Source of the DNA: JBDHDH01 sp039591615
Lineage (GTDB): Bacteria; Gemmatimonadota; Gemmatimonadetes; Gemmatimonadales; GWC2-71-9
DNA length: 64,000 nt
Direction of reading: 5' to 3'
Assembly: GCA_039591615.1 (NCBI GenBank)
Contig: JBDHDH010000024.1
Location: 6,263-70,262 of the forward strand
Positions within the stretch are counted from its first letter, which is position 1. Each line of letters opens with the position of its first letter. The notes beneath the pieces are model-generated. The model was not told the origin of the DNA, ran no database searches, and worked only from the letters and a program-made list of their open reading frames with translations. Of the stretch, positions 45,006-55,028 are shown one piece after another. A program made the translations under genes and the position numbers.

Positions 45006-45114
45006 GAGGAGTAGATTAGCGGGTGGTGCCGCGAATTCAAATGGGGGCTGGTGTGGAAGAGGTGGTGAGAGGCAGGAGAAGTCGCAGAGCGCCCTCTCCC
45101 GCCTCCTCTGTGCG

Positions 45115-48100
45115 CTAGCTTCCTTCCTCCGCCTGCTGCGCCTTGCTCGCCGGCAACAGAACGGCCGGGACGTTCTTGTCCCGCACGAACGCATTGAACG
45201 CCGGTATGTCGGTGTCCACGATCGTGTTCAAACGATCGAGGTGGGTCTGGAGCGCGGAGGACAACTGCTCGAAGACGGCATACGCCTGTTGCGTCGGCCG
45301 GGCATCAGCACCGTCCACATAGCGCGCCAGGGCGGCGAGCTTGTTGTTGAGCTTGATGGGGAAGTTCAGCGGATCCTGGTTGCTCCGGTTCTTGACCTGA
45401 TAAATCTCGGCCTCGATCGCGCCGAGTCGATCCTCGAGGGCCTTGGCGGCGCTGGAGATGGTATCGGCGTCCGCGTGCTCCTTTGCCCGCTTCGCCACAC
45501 CGTCGAGCTGCGACTTGATGTCACGGATCTTCCTGACCGCGTCGTTGGCTTCGCTCACCCGATCGCGGATCTGTGTCAACAGCGCGAACTGTTCCTCGAG
45601 GTCCGCCGGGGTGCCCCGCGAGCGTGGATCCTTCAGGAACTGGAACGTGCGCGTCTGGGACCAGTCACCAACGGTGAGACGCACCTGGTAGGTGCCCGGG
45701 ATCGCCGTGGGCCCCTGCCGCTGGGCGCCCCACATGATCATTCCGGGGAAACGCGAGAACCCTTCGTACCGCATGTTGAACGCGAACTGGTTCATCCCGG
45801 CGTCGATGGGTGGTGAGGACGGTTGTCCGCCACCGAAGAACGCCGCGCCCGGGCTCGGCTCCTCCTCGGCTTCACCGCCGGTGAACGAGCGAATCACGGT
45901 GCCGTCCTGCTCCAAGAAGTCGAGCGTCACCGGCTCGGTGGGCTTCTCGCGAAGGTAGTACCGCACCATGACGCCGGACGGTGGATTCCGAGCGGACTGC
46001 AATCGGTGGCTGTTGTCGCTGCCCGCCGTCAGCCGATAGACGTCTCGAGGCTGGAAGAGATAGCGCTCAGCCCGGGCGACCTCGTCGGAGAGCTGATGAA
46101 GCGACGTGAGGTCGTCCAACACCCAGAACCCTCGCCCATGGGTCGCTGCCACCAGGTCGCTGTTCTCGACTGCCAGGTCGTGCACCGGAGTCACAGGCAG
46201 ATTCAGTCGCAGCGACTGCCAGTTCGCGCCGTCGTCGAAGGATACGTACACACCAAACTCACCACCGGCATAGAGCACGCCGGGGCGATCCGGATCTTCC
46301 CGGATTACCCGGATGAAATGGTCACCAGGAATCCCGTTTACTATTTTGCGCCAGCTGTTGCCGTAGTCGGTTGTCTTGTAGATGTAGGGCGCAAAATCGT
46401 CGAGCTTGTATCGCGTGGCTGCGAAGTAAGCGGTACCCTGCTGATGCGTAGACGCTTCGATGATGGAGACGAGCGCCCACTCCGGAAGGCCTCCGGGCGT
46501 AACGTTGTCCCAGGTCTGTCCAGCATCTCGGGTGACGTGCACCAACCCATCGTCGCTCCCCGCCCAGATGACGGTCGGATCATGAGGCGACGGCGCGAGT
46601 GCAAAGACGACATCGTAGTACTCGACGCTCGTGTTGTCTTTGGTGATGGGCCCTCCGGAAGGCCCTTGTTTGCTCTTGTCGTCGCGAGTCAGATCGGGAC
46701 TGATGGTCTCCCAACTCTGCCCCTCGTCGACCGAACGATGGACGAACTGCGAGGTCACGTACAGCACGTTCGGATCGTGGGGTGAGAGCACGATGGGGAA
46801 GGTCCACTGGAACCGGTGCGCCAGGCTGTCGGCACCCCAACCCATGGGGTTCTCCGGCCAGACCATGATGCTCCGCCCCTGACCGGTGGACCGGTCGACA
46901 CGATCCAGCTGACCGCCGTAGCAGCCTGCATACGAGATGTTCGTGTCGTCGGGACGCGTGGTCACGTAACCGCTCTCGCATCCGCCAACCGAGTAGTAGT
47001 CCTGAATGCCGATCCCACCGCCGTCGGTACGGCTCGGCACGCAGATGGTACTGTTGTCCTGTTGTCCGCCGCACACCACGTAGTGAAAGTCGTTCGTGAC
47101 CGTCCCGTGGTACATCTGGGCGGTGGGTTGATTCTCCTGCCCGGTCCACGTCACGCCACCGTTATAGCTGACGTTGGCACCCCCATCGTTTCCGTTGATC
47201 ATCCGCTCTGGGTCGTTGGGGGCGATCCACAGGGCGTGGTTGTCGCCATGGGGAACTCGAATAGAGGAATACGTTTTCCCTCCATCGACCGATCGGTAGA
47301 ACCCCGTGTTGAGAACGTACACCGTCTCCCGATCCTCCGGGTCGGCGTAGATGTGCGTGTAGTACCAGGCCCGCTGCCGGAGCCGGCGCTCGCTGTTGAC
47401 CAGATTCCAGGTGCTGCCGCCATCGTCGGACCGGAAGACGCCGCCGTTCTCGTTCTCGACGATGGCCCACACGCGGCCGGGATCGGCCCCCGAGACCGTC
47501 ACGCCGATCTTGCCCACGGTTCCTTCGGGGAGCCCCTTGTGACGCGTGATCTCGCTCCACGTATCGCCGCCGTCGGTGCTCTTGAAGAGGCCGCTGCCGG
47601 GACCGCCGCTCTCGAGCGCCCACGGATACCGCCGCACCTGCCACAGGGCAGCGTACATGATCCGGGGATTGCTGGGATCAACGGCGAGGTTCACCGCGCC
47701 GGTGTGTTCGTCCCGATAGAGGATCTTCTCCCACGTCTGCCCGCCGTCCCTCGAACGAAACACGCCGCGGGTCTCGCTGGGACCGAAGATGTGGCCGAGG
47801 ACCGCCGCGTACACGAGGTCGGGATCGGTGGGGTGCACGTGCAGGTGGGCGATCTGGCCGGCATCCTCGAGCCCGGCGCGGGCCCACGTCTTTCCCGCGT
47901 CCGTGGACTTCCACATCCCATTCCCCGGAGAGACGTTGCCGCGTGGGGGTTCCTCTCCGGTGCCGACATAGACGACGTTCGGGTCCGAGGGTGCGACGGC
48001 AATGGCGCCGATGGAGCCCGCCATCCGCGTGCTGTCCGCCATGGGCTCCCACCTCATTCCACCGTCGACGGTCTTCCAGACGCCGCCTCCCGTCGCGCCA

Positions 48101-48312
48101 AAGTAGTACACGTACGGTTGGCTGGGCACGCCGGCGACCGCCGTGGCCCGCCCTCCGCGGTAGGGGCCGATGAACCGCCACGTCATCGCCTGAAAGAGAC
48201 TGGAATCGTAGGGCGCCTGGGCTTGTCCTGCACTGGGCAGTGCAGTCCCGACAGTCAAGGAGAGAACCGAAAGGCCTACGGCACGCCAGATCGCGTTCTT
48301 CGCGTTTCGCAT
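45115..48312 (-). CDS. VPS10/sortilin-type BNR-repeat secreted protein (copy 1)
   Basis: A 1065-residue exported beta-propeller protein. The signal peptide ends after AGQAQ. Asp-box turns recur through residues 50-800 (GGGVWKTVDGGMRWEP, FRSRDGGQTWEKI, FKSTDGGDTWSEI, THGRGFWVLDD), the pattern of sortilin/VPS10-like ten-bladed propellers, often annotated as glycosyl hydrolases though catalysis is unproven. A C-terminal helical region (about 950-1060) follows, with RVSEANDAVRKIRDI. It is divergent from copies 2 and 3, across 196 bp, and is the most distant of the three: it starts with FIGPYRGGRATAVAG where the others read NIGPAGMSGR or SVGPAGMSGR. Confidence 0.9.
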   Translation of the reverse strand: MRNAKNAIWRAVGLSVLSLTVGTALPSAGQAQAPYDSSLFQAMTWRFIGPYRGGRATAVAGVPSQPYVYYFGATGGGVWKTVDGGMRWEPMADSTRMAGSIGAIAVAPSDPNVVYVGTGEEPPRGNVSPGNGMWKSTDAGKTWARAGLEDAGQIAHLHVHPTDPDLVYAAVLGHIFGPSETRGVFRSRDGGQTWEKILYRDEHTGAVNLAVDPSNPRIMYAALWQVRRYPWALESGGPGSGLFKSTDGGDTWSEITRHKGLPEGTVGKIGVTVSGADPGRVWAIVENENGGVFRSDDGGSTWNLVNSERRLRQRAWYYTHIYADPEDRETVYVLNTGFYRSVDGGKTYSSIRVPHGDNHALWIAPNDPERMINGNDGGANVSYNGGVTWTGQENQPTAQMYHGTVTNDFHYVVCGGQQDNSTICVPSRTDGGGIGIQDYYSVGGCESGYVTTRPDDTNISYAGCYGGQLDRVDRSTGQGRSIMVWPENPMGWGADSLAHRFQWTFPIVLSPHDPNVLYVTSQFVHRSVDEGQSWETISPDLTRDDKSKQGPSGGPITKDNTSVEYYDVVFALAPSPHDPTVIWAGSDDGLVHVTRDAGQTWDNVTPGGLPEWALVSIIEASTHQQGTAYFAATRYKLDDFAPYIYKTTDYGNSWRKIVNGIPGDHFIRVIREDPDRPGVLYAGGEFGVYVSFDDGANWQSLRLNLPVTPVHDLAVENSDLVAATHGRGFWVLDDLTSLHQLSDEVARAERYLFQPRDVYRLTAGSDNSHRLQSARNPPSGVMVRYYLREKPTEPVTLDFLEQDGTVIRSFTGGEAEEEPSPGAAFFGGGQPSSPPIDAGMNQFAFNMRYEGFSRFPGMIMWGAQRQGPTAIPGTYQVRLTVGDWSQTRTFQFLKDPRSRGTPADLEEQFALLTQIRDRVSEANDAVRKIRDIKSQLDGVAKRAKEHADADTISSAAKALEDRLGAIEAEIYQVKNRSNQDPLNFPIKLNNKLAALARYVDGADARPTQQAYAVFEQLSSALQTHLDRLNTIVDTDIPAFNAFVRDKNVPAVLLPASKAQQAEEGS

Positions 48313-48508
48313 GATTGGACGGCCCCCAGCGAGAGACGACGGAAACGGGAAACGCAAGATGTTATTGCGCGTAAACTGCGAGCGCCAGGGTGAAGACATA
48401 TGTCCTGCCGCACACCTTGCGGTCCGGTGCATTTCGATTTGGTTTGAGATGCCCTCATCCACGCGGAGCCGTGCGCTCCTCATTCTCGTTCTCTATCGGA
48501 GAAAGCCG

Positions 48509-51500
48509 ATGTCAGCTGGCTGGCGTCTTGTCTTACGTTCCCTGGCCCAGAGCCTGATCGTCCTTCTGGCAGGCGCCTCCGCCGCGAACGGGCAGGTGGA
48601 CTTTTCCTTGCTCGAAGGAATGGAAGCCCGCAACATCGGCCCGGCCGGCATGAGCGGTCGCATCGGCGCCATCGACGCGGTGAATAGCAACCCGAACGTC
48701 ATCTACGTAGGCGCTGCCACGGGGGGGTTGTGGAAGTCTACGACCGGCGGAATCACTTGGGAGCCGCTCATGGACTCCCTGCCCGCAGCCTCCGTCGGGG
48801 CGGTGAGCATCTTCCAGCCCAGCCCGGACATCGTGTGGGTCGGCACCGGAGAGCGTAACCGCCGCAACAGCGCCGGCGTGGGGACGGGCGTGTACAAGTC
48901 CATGGACGGGGGCGTCACATGGATGCACGTGGGTCTCGACAGCACCGGCGCCATCGATGCCATCATCCTGCATCCCACCAATCCCGACATCGCCTACATC
49001 GGTGCCCTCGGCAACACATGGACCGACAGCGAGCACCGCGGTGTTTACAAGACCACCGACGGTGGCAAAAGCTGGACCAAAATCCTCTACGCCAACGCAC
49101 GCGCGGGCGCCGGCGATCTCGTCATGGACCCGTCGAACCCCAACAAGCTCTTTGCCGCCATGTGGGAGCACCGCCGCTGGCCGTGGTTCTTCAAGTCGGG
49201 CGGGCCGGGCAGCGGCCTGCACGTCACATACGACGGTGGCGGTACCTGGAAGCAGCTCACCGCCGACGACGGACTGCCTGCAGGCGAGCTGGGGCGTGTC
49301 GGCCTCGGGTTCTCTCGGAGCAATCCGGACGTCGTCTATGCGGTCGCGGAGGCAGAACGGAGCGTGATGCTGCGCTCCGAAGACGGCGGCCGGTCCTGGA
49401 AGACCGTGAACAGGGAACGCGGCATCGCGCCACGTCCCTTTTACTACGCCCAGGTCCGGGTGGACCCCCGCAACGAGAATCGTGTGTACAACGTGCACGG
49501 CACAATCGACCTAAGCGAAGACGGTGGACGGAACTTCAGAACGTTCGTTCCCTTCGCCCGTGTGCACGTGGACCATCACGCCCTGTGGCTCAGCCCTGAC
49601 GGCAGAACCATCGTCGACGGGAACGACGGCGGCGTCTACATATCGCGAGACCGTGGAGAGACCTGGCAGTTCGTCCTCGCCCTTCCCCTAGCCCAGTTCT
49701 ACCACATCGCCGTGGACATGGCGACGCCGTACCACGTTTACGGCGGTCTCCAAGACAACGGCTCGTGGATGGGTCCCAGCCAAGTGTGGCACAACGGCGG
49801 GATCCGGTTCTACGACTGGACAGAGGTGAACTTCGGGGATGGGTTCGCCACGATCTCGGACCCCGACAATCCACGCTACGGCTACGCGATGTCACAGGGT
49901 GGTTCTCTCGTACGTTTCGACAAGGAGACCGGCGAGCGCAAGGCGATCCGGCCCGCGCACCCGAACGGCGTCCATCTTCGGTTCAACTGGAACGCAGGAA
50001 TCGCCATCGATTCCCACAACGGTGCCATCTACTACGGAAGCCAGTTCGTGCACCGGAGCACGGACATGGGCGCCACCTGGACGATCATCAGCCCCGACCT
50101 CACAACCAACGATCCTGAGAAACAGCGGCAGCGGGAAACGGGCGGGCTCACCATCGACAACTCCTCAGCAGAGAATCACACCACGATCATGACCATAGCG
50201 CCGAGTCCGGTGGAGCCTGGGGTGATCTGGGTGGGAACCGACGATGGCAACGTCCAGGTCTCGCGGGACGGCGGGCAGACGTGGAGCAACGTGGCGGGTC
50301 GGATCCGCGGCGTGCCACCGAACACGTGGGTCCCGCACATCGAGGCTTCGAAGTTCGAGGGGGGGACGGCCTTCGTGGTGTTCGATGACCACCGACGGGG
50401 CAACGACCGTCCCTATCTCGTCAAGACCACCGATTACGGCCGATCGTGGCGCAGTCTGGTGACGCAGGACGTTGAGTATTTCCTGCATGCTCTCGAGCAG
50501 GATCCGGTGAATCCCAACCTGCTCTACCTCGGCTCGGAGTTCGGGCTGTACGTGTCACTGGACGGGGGCGAGCGCTGGCGTCTGTGGCGACACGGCGTGC
50601 CCAGGGCGCCGGTGCGGGCATTGGTCGTCCACCCACGTGACCACGATTTGGTGATAGGCACGCACGGGAGATCGGCCTACATCCTGGACGACGTTCGGCC
50701 ACTCAGGGCGCTGGCCGCCAGCCCGGGGCTCCTGAACGAGAACCTGCACCTGTTCGAGATCCCGGCAGCGATTCAGCACCGCGTCGCCCAGGTGGGCGGG
50801 ATCCGGTTCACTGCCGACGGGATCTTCCACGGTGGGAATCGGCCATTCGGCGCGTTGCTGACGTATTACGTCGGCGGGAGCAGCGGGAGCAGCGGGAGCA
50901 GCGAGAGCAGCGGGAGCAGCGGCAACGACGGGGGCGACGACAGCCTCAAAGCCAAGATCGAGATCCTCGACGGCGACAGCGTCATCCGCAGCTTCGAGGG
51001 TCCGGCCAAGGCGGGCATCAATCGCACCGCGTGGAATCTTCGGCACGACGGCTTCAAGCGGCTCCGGGACGAAGACGACGACGCCCCGGAAGAGTTTCTC
51101 CCACCCGGTCCCGATGTGCTACCGGGAGTATACGCTGTACGCGTGACGGTGGGTGATCACGAGGCAACCCAAGCCGTGGAAGTGCGTCCCGATCCGCGCT
51201 TCACCGTGACCATGGCCGACCGGGAAAGCAAGCGGGACGCGTTGATGCGGGCTGGACGGCGGCAGGAGGTCGCCGTCGAAGCGGTCGAGCGACTGCGCAA
51301 GGCCGTTGAAGCGATCGACTTCGTCAAGAAGGAGCTCGACGACGACGGGTCAGACGCTGCGACGGCTCTTCGGAAGGCTGGTGATTCGCTGAAGCAGCGT
51401 CTGAAAGACATCGAGGAAGACTTCACCGGCCCCCGAGACATCCAAGGCTTCACCTCCGATCCCAACGCGTTCTTGTCGAGAATGCGCCTCGCCTACAATC

Positions 51501-51697
51501 AGATGAGCTCGTCCTGGGAGCGTCCTACCGAAGCGCAGCGGATCATGTTGGAGCAGGCGGAGGCTCGGTTGACGGCGCTGCTCCCCGCAGTGAATCAAGC
51601 GCTCACCCAAGACCTTGCGCAGTTTCGTGAGCAGGCTCTGGGCCATGGCGTGGAGTTGTTCCCGACATTCGAAGCACTGATGGTTGTTGACAGGTAG
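48509..51697 (+). CDS. VPS10/sortilin-type BNR-repeat secreted protein (copy 2)
   Basis: A 1062-residue exported propeller protein. ATG 48509 follows GGAGAAA and gives a signal peptide (LVLRSLAQSLIVLLAGASAANG); the frame is open upstream to 48311. Many Asp boxes (GGLWKSTTGGITWEP, YKSMDGGVTWMHV, YKTTDGGKSWTKI, THGRSAYILDD) run to about residue 740. At 789-803 a Gly/Ser linker encoded by five GCGGGANNN nonamers (50874-50918) separates the propeller from a beta-domain; the last 150 residues are helical. It is followed after 81 bp by copy 3, which shares nearly the same domain order, so the pair is a tandem duplication. Confidence 0.92.
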   Translation: MSAGWRLVLRSLAQSLIVLLAGASAANGQVDFSLLEGMEARNIGPAGMSGRIGAIDAVNSNPNVIYVGAATGGLWKSTTGGITWEPLMDSLPAASVGAVSIFQPSPDIVWVGTGERNRRNSAGVGTGVYKSMDGGVTWMHVGLDSTGAIDAIILHPTNPDIAYIGALGNTWTDSEHRGVYKTTDGGKSWTKILYANARAGAGDLVMDPSNPNKLFAAMWEHRRWPWFFKSGGPGSGLHVTYDGGGTWKQLTADDGLPAGELGRVGLGFSRSNPDVVYAVAEAERSVMLRSEDGGRSWKTVNRERGIAPRPFYYAQVRVDPRNENRVYNVHGTIDLSEDGGRNFRTFVPFARVHVDHHALWLSPDGRTIVDGNDGGVYISRDRGETWQFVLALPLAQFYHIAVDMATPYHVYGGLQDNGSWMGPSQVWHNGGIRFYDWTEVNFGDGFATISDPDNPRYGYAMSQGGSLVRFDKETGERKAIRPAHPNGVHLRFNWNAGIAIDSHNGAIYYGSQFVHRSTDMGATWTIISPDLTTNDPEKQRQRETGGLTIDNSSAENHTTIMTIAPSPVEPGVIWVGTDDGNVQVSRDGGQTWSNVAGRIRGVPPNTWVPHIEASKFEGGTAFVVFDDHRRGNDRPYLVKTTDYGRSWRSLVTQDVEYFLHALEQDPVNPNLLYLGSEFGLYVSLDGGERWRLWRHGVPRAPVRALVVHPRDHDLVIGTHGRSAYILDDVRPLRALAASPGLLNENLHLFEIPAAIQHRVAQVGGIRFTADGIFHGGNRPFGALLTYYVGGSSGSSGSSESSGSSGNDGGDDSLKAKIEILDGDSVIRSFEGPAKAGINRTAWNLRHDGFKRLRDEDDDAPEEFLPPGPDVLPGVYAVRVTVGDHEATQAVEVRPDPRFTVTMADRESKRDALMRAGRRQEVAVEAVERLRKAVEAIDFVKKELDDDGSDAATALRKAGDSLKQRLKDIEEDFTGPRDIQGFTSDPNAFLSRMRLAYNQMSSSWERPTEAQRIMLEQAEARLTALLPAVNQALTQDLAQFREQALGHGVELFPTFEALMVVDR
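50874..50918. repeat. GCGGGANNN nonamer array, 5 units, inside a coding region
   Basis: Five units (GCGGGAGCA three times, GCGAGAGCA, GCGGGAGCA), in frame, encoding GSSGSSGSS-type linker sequence in VPS10 copy 2. Copy 3 has a different Gly/Ser/Ala-rich insert at the same place. Confidence 0.85.
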
Positions 51698-51700
51698 AAT

Positions 51701-51762
51701 GATGGGCGGGATAGGCTGGATTGGCTTGTCTCAGCTCTCCAATCCCGCCTATCGCGCCCATC
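51701..51762. repeat. 24-bp imperfect inverted repeat between VPS10 copies 2 and 3
   Basis: Arms 51701-51724 and 51739-51762 match at 22 of 24 positions around a 14-nt loop. Both arms are built from the GCGGGATTG-type nonamer. It lies between the stop of copy 2 and the ribosome site (GAGGAG) of copy 3 and could limit read-through or stabilise the upstream message. Confidence 0.8.
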
Positions 51763-51778
51763 GAGGAGACGTCTCGTC

Positions 51779-54700
51779 ATGAAGTATCTCGCCCTGCTGC
51801 TTGCGCTCACCACCATCACGACGACCCCGCTTTCCGGCCAACTCGACTCCGCCTTCTTCGCCGCAATGGAGGCGCGGAGCGTCGGGCCGGCAGGCATGAG
51901 TGGTCGTGTAGCCGCCATCGATGCGGTGGTGAGCAATCCCAACATCATCTACGTCGGCTCGGCCACGGGTGGCCTGTGGAAGTCGGAAGACGGGGGGCTC
52001 ACATGGGCGCCGATGTTCGATGACCAACACACGTCGTCCATCGGCGCCGTCGCCGTCTTCCAGGCCAATCCCGATATCGTCTGGGTGGGAACGGGTGAGG
52101 GCAACCCACGCAACAGCGCAGGCGTCGGCTATGGAGTGTACAAGAGCGTGGACGGTGGCCACACCTGGATGCACCTCGGACTCGAGCGCTCAGAGCGGGT
52201 CCATCGCGTCGTGCTCCATCCCGTGAATCCCGACATCGCGTACGTCGCGGCAATGGGACCCACTTGGAGCGACGGGGCAGAGCGAGGTGTCTACAAGACC
52301 ACGGATGGCGGTACCACCTGGGAGCGCATGCTCCATGTCAACGAGCGCACGGGTGCCGCAGACCTCGTGATGGATCCCACCAATCCCAACAAGCTCTTCG
52401 CCGCCATGTGGGAGCACCGCCGCTGGCCGTGGTTCTTCAAGTCGGGGGGGGCCGGGAGCGGGCTCCACGTCACACACGACGGCGGCGTCACGTGGAGAGA
52501 ATTCACGGAGAACGACGGACTCCCGAAAGGAGAATTGGGACGCATCGGGATCGCCATCGCCAGGAACGATCCCAACACGGTTTACGCGCTCGTGGAAGCC
52601 AAGCGAAGCGCTCTCATCAGGTCAGACGACGGCGGACGCACGTGGCGCACTGTCAACCGCGAGCCCGGTGTGGCACCTCGGCCTTTCTACTACGCCGACA
52701 TCCGCGTCGATCCCGAGAACGAAAATCGGCTATACAACATTCATGGACGGGCCACCGAGAGTGATGACGGTGGGAAAACTTATCGCACCATCGTACCCAG
52801 CAGCCTCATTCATGGCGACGTGCACGAGCTCTGGATCCACCCGGAGAACAACCGGCTGCTCATGATGGGGAATGACGGAGGTGTCGGAATCTCCTACAAT
52901 CGCGGTGCCACGTGGCGTTTCGTGGAAAACCTCCCGCTGGCGCAGTTCTATCACATCAACGTGGATCTGGAGACACCGTTCAATCTCTACGGCGGCTTGC
53001 AGGACAACGGGTCCTGGATGGGCCCCAGTGAGGTCTGGCATGCTCGCGGCATCATGAACTTCGACTGGGGCCGCGTGGGAAGCGGCGACGGATTCGCGAC
53101 CCTCAACGATTTCGGCGACTCGCGGTATGGCTACAGCATGTCGCAACAGGGAAACTTGAGGCGGTTCGACAAGCTCACGGGCCAGCGAAAGGACATTCAG
53201 CCGGTCCACCCCGACGGGGTCCCACTCCGTTTCAGCTGGAATGCGGCGATCAATGTCGATCCCTTCGACTCCACAACCATCTATTTCGGCAGCCAGTTCG
53301 TGCACAAGTCGTCGGATGGCGGCGAGAGCTGGGAGATCATCTCACCCGACCTCACCACGAACGATCCGGAGAAGCAGCGCCAGGCGGAGACTGGTGGTCT
53401 CACGCGGGACAACACCGGTGCCGAGAATCATACGACCATCATCACCATCGCCCCGAGTCCCGTAGAGCGCGGTGTGATCTGGGTGGGGACGGATGACGGC
53501 AACGTGCAGCTCACGCGGGACGGCGGCGAGACGTGGACCAACACGGTTGACCGCATCAGTGGGGTGCCGCCAAACACGTGGGTCCCCCATATCGAGCCGT
53601 CGAAGTTCGACGGGAGAACGGCTTTCCTCGTGTTCGACGATCACCGACGGGGGAATTGGACCTCGTACATCTACAAGACGACAGACTACGGGCGGAGCTG
53701 GCAGCGTCTTGCTACCGATGAGATCTGGGGCTTTGTGCACGTCGCGGAGCAGGATCCCGTCGAGCCCGATCTCCTCTACCTCGGAACGGAGTTCGGCTTG
53801 TACGTGAGCCTGACAGGTGGACGCACTTGGACGCGGTGGAAGCACGGCGTGCCCACCGTGCCTGTCCGCGCGATCATCGTGCATCCCCGCGATCACGATC
53901 TCGTGATCGGAACGCACGGCCGAGGAGCGTTCGTGCTCGACGACATCCGACCGCTTCGAGCTCTCGTCCGGGATCCCGGCCTGGGCACCCTACCGCTCCA
54001 CGTGTTCGAGCCACCCCCCGCCGTGCAGCACGAAGTGACCGATCAGATCGGCTATCGCGCAACTGGGCACGCGATGTTCACGGGCGAGAACCGGCCCTAC
54101 GGGGCGCTGGTGACCTATGTATGGAACGGGTCCGGCGGCGAAACGGCCGTGGCGGGGAACGGGAGCGGCAGTGCGGAGGGAGCCGCGCAGGAGAGTGGTG
54201 ACGACTCGAAGGGCTCTCGAGTGACCATCGAGATTGTCGACGCGGCCGGCGCGGTAGTTCGCACCATGGAAGACTCGGTGTCGCCGGGAATCAATCGCGT
54301 CAGTTGGGATCTCAGTCGCGATGGGTTTACGGCACCGACTTCGAGGGATACGACGACAATCACAGGTCCGGACGTCGTACCGGGACGTTACTCCGTGCGG
54401 ATCACCGACGGTCGGGGGAGCGTCACCGCGCCCGTCGAGGTCCGTCAGGACGCTCGGGTCGCCATCGACCACGCCGAACGGGAGGCCAACCACGCGACGG
54501 TCGTGCGGGTGGGCGAGCGCATCGAGATCGCCGGAGAAGCCGTCCGACGGATCCGCGCCGTCCGCGGCGCGGTCAGTCGAGTGGCCGATTGGCTAAAGGA
54601 CCGAGACGATGCCGACTCCGAATCGCTCCACGCCGCGGGGGACTCGCTACAGGAAACCCTCGACTCCCTCGCGGCCCGGTTCGTCGATCCGCCCGGCAGG

Positions 54701-54949
54701 CAGGGCATCTTCGGAGGCGGTCGAACCGTCGTACAACAACTCCAAGGAGTCTACTCCTCGCTCCGATCGTCCTGGGATGCTCCGACCGAGGCCCAGCGGA
54801 TGGCGCTGGCGCGAGCCGAACAGGCGCTGGAGAACGCCGTGACGGCCGTGAACGCGGCGATGGTGGGAGAGGTGGCCGCGTACAGACAGCGCGTTGTTGC
54901 AGCCGGCGTGGAGCTCTTCCCGACGTTCGAGGTGCTCAACAGCAGGTAG
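51779..54949 (+). CDS. VPS10/sortilin-type BNR-repeat secreted protein (copy 3)
   Basis: A 1056-residue exported propeller protein from ATG 51779 (GAGGAG upstream), signal peptide cleaved after LSGQ. It is clearly the closest relative of copy 2: both open with GPAGMSGR followed by AAIDAV or GAIDAV, and both contain DPTNPNKLFAAMWEHRRW or DPSNPNKLFAAMWEHRRW, LPLAQFYHI and NGSWMGPS. Asp boxes (GGLWKSEDGGLTWAP, YKSVDGGHTWMHL) run to about residue 730; a Gly/Ser/Ala-rich insert (about 785-815) and a helical C-terminus with a PTFEVLNSR end follow. Probable surface or periplasmic binding or hydrolase role, unproven. Confidence 0.92.
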   Translation: MKYLALLLALTTITTTPLSGQLDSAFFAAMEARSVGPAGMSGRVAAIDAVVSNPNIIYVGSATGGLWKSEDGGLTWAPMFDDQHTSSIGAVAVFQANPDIVWVGTGEGNPRNSAGVGYGVYKSVDGGHTWMHLGLERSERVHRVVLHPVNPDIAYVAAMGPTWSDGAERGVYKTTDGGTTWERMLHVNERTGAADLVMDPTNPNKLFAAMWEHRRWPWFFKSGGAGSGLHVTHDGGVTWREFTENDGLPKGELGRIGIAIARNDPNTVYALVEAKRSALIRSDDGGRTWRTVNREPGVAPRPFYYADIRVDPENENRLYNIHGRATESDDGGKTYRTIVPSSLIHGDVHELWIHPENNRLLMMGNDGGVGISYNRGATWRFVENLPLAQFYHINVDLETPFNLYGGLQDNGSWMGPSEVWHARGIMNFDWGRVGSGDGFATLNDFGDSRYGYSMSQQGNLRRFDKLTGQRKDIQPVHPDGVPLRFSWNAAINVDPFDSTTIYFGSQFVHKSSDGGESWEIISPDLTTNDPEKQRQAETGGLTRDNTGAENHTTIITIAPSPVERGVIWVGTDDGNVQLTRDGGETWTNTVDRISGVPPNTWVPHIEPSKFDGRTAFLVFDDHRRGNWTSYIYKTTDYGRSWQRLATDEIWGFVHVAEQDPVEPDLLYLGTEFGLYVSLTGGRTWTRWKHGVPTVPVRAIIVHPRDHDLVIGTHGRGAFVLDDIRPLRALVRDPGLGTLPLHVFEPPPAVQHEVTDQIGYRATGHAMFTGENRPYGALVTYVWNGSGGETAVAGNGSGSAEGAAQESGDDSKGSRVTIEIVDAAGAVVRTMEDSVSPGINRVSWDLSRDGFTAPTSRDTTTITGPDVVPGRYSVRITDGRGSVTAPVEVRQDARVAIDHAEREANHATVVRVGERIEIAGEAVRRIRAVRGAVSRVADWLKDRDDADSESLHAAGDSLQETLDSLAARFVDPPGRQGIFGGGRTVVQQLQGVYSSLRSSWDAPTEAQRMALARAEQALENAVTAVNAAMVGEVAAYRQRVVAAGVELFPTFEVLNSR

Positions 54950-55028
54950 GCGGCCGATGCCCGCCACGCGCGCCGGCCCACCGCGCATCGGGCTTCCCCG
55001 ACGGCGAGGGGGTCAGACCGGTCACGAG

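Noticed and set aside
46816..48393. 525-codon open frame on the plus strand opposite VPS10 copy 1
   Set aside because: It is antisense to a gene with a clear signal peptide and many Asp boxes. Its Val/His/Arg-rich product has no motif. Long shadows are expected at this GC content.
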